From an uncultured Opitutales bacterium (GTDB lineage: Bacteria > Verrucomicrobiota > Verrucomicrobiia > Opitutales > UBA953), in NCBI GenBank assembly GCA_934675585.1, contig CAKUQY010000026.1, positions 1 through 24,646 on the forward strand: a DNA stretch of 24,646 nt, given 5' to 3'. Shown here in pieces: positions 24,465 to 24,646 of the stretch (the stretch's first letter is position 1; the number at the start of each line of letters is the position of its first letter). The notes beneath the pieces were generated by a model. The model was not told the origin of the DNA and did no database searches. It saw only the letters and a program-made list of their open reading frames with translations. The position numbers and the translations under genes are program-made.

Positions 24465-24493
24465 ATTCTAACTTATCTTGCGCATTCCCGCAA
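24465..24493 (-). promoter_or_regulatory. Promoter of the trkA-to-mrp operon, predicted leaderless
   Basis: On the minus strand a -35 TTGCGG (24488-24493), a 17-nt spacer and a -10 TAGAAT (24465-24470) are followed by 6 nt and the ATG. The -35 overlaps a degenerate copy of the dispersed word (GCATTCCCGC, 24482-24491). The remaining sequence to 24646 is AT-rich, and I see no gene in it. Confidence 0.6.
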
Positions 24494-24646
24494 TTTTGCG
24501 CTATCAACAGACTAATCCCAATTTTTTAGGCATCGTTTTGAAGGCGGAAATAGAAAAAGTGGCTTAAATGCTTAGTTTTAGAGCGAAAAATATTTTTTTT
24601 GAGAGGAAAATTAAGGCAAAGACTTTTTTTTGAAGAAATTTTGGCG

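Larger units (their letters stand above)
76..24491. repeat. Dispersed 10-bp word GCGTTCCCGC / GCGGGAACGC
   Basis: This entry marks a family of short copies and not one continuous element; the span runs from the first copy (76-85) to a last degenerate copy (24482-24491). By eye there are about 45 perfect copies of the GTTCCCGC core (both orientations) in the first 9.8 kb, plus many one-mismatch variants such as CGGGAACG and GTTCCCGT. Copies occur in nearly every protein gene and in several intergenic spacers, but not in the two tRNAs. In the first 9.8 kb the GTTCCCGC orientation on the plus strand is roughly twice as common as the other. Confidence 0.9.

Overview
The window holds 15 protein genes, all on the minus strand, and two tRNA genes on the plus strand near its left end. 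It looks like a moderate-to-low-GC, diderm-type bacterium. A lysine/alanine-rich histone H1-like protein, a secreted GH110-type alpha-galactosidase, the near absence of Shine-Dalgarno sequences and an unusual CdsA signature point by inference to the PVC group (Verrucomicrobiota or Lentisphaerota), possibly gut-associated. There is no rRNA or other taxonomic marker here that proves this.

Layout from left to right. Positions 1-321 carry a strong promoter and tRNA-Ala(CGC) followed by tRNA-Leu(TAA). Positions 322-575 are intergenic, with a 23-bp perfect inverted repeat (341-496) and three abutting copies of a 10-bp motif. Positions 576-7905 form a probable six-gene operon transcribed leftward: panE, pta, a MATE exporter, an LtaS-like phosphoglycerol transferase, nth, and a Nudix-YgjP fusion. 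Positions 7989-12831 hold recB and recD, with no recC visible. Positions 12921-13310 encode the histone-like protein with a cysteine-rich tail. Positions 13528-16214 hold uppS, cdsA and a membrane-anchored EEP-family phosphohydrolase. Positions 16309-17004 encode an acidic lipoprotein of unknown function. Positions 17080-24458 form a probable six-gene operon: trkA/ktrA-like, yihY, yicC, ffh, the GH110 gene and mrp.

The most striking signal is not a gene. A 10-bp word, GCGTTCCCGC (reverse complement GCGGGAACGC), is scattered through the whole window. By eye there are roughly 45 perfect copies of its GTTCCCGC core, counting both orientations, in the first 9.8 kb, where well under one is expected by chance. 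It lies inside nearly every gene, in all reading frames. It produces recurrent Ala-Gly-Thr, Val-Pro-Ala, Gly-Asn, Phe-Pro, Arg-Glu-Arg and Arg-Ser-Arg peptides in unrelated proteins. It forms a head-to-tail triple behind one operon, and an inverted pair of it forms the stem of a transcription terminator. These properties resemble DNA uptake signal sequences or the cyanobacterial HIP1 word, and I propose it as the candidate undescribed system.

A second theme is transcription start architecture. Three operon heads (recB, uppS, trkA) have a sigma70-like -10 box ending 6 or 7 nt before the ATG, which predicts leaderless mRNAs. Functionally the window is mostly housekeeping (protein targeting, lipid and cell-envelope precursors, DNA repair, acetate metabolism, Fe-S assembly), with one glycan-degrading enzyme embedded in it.
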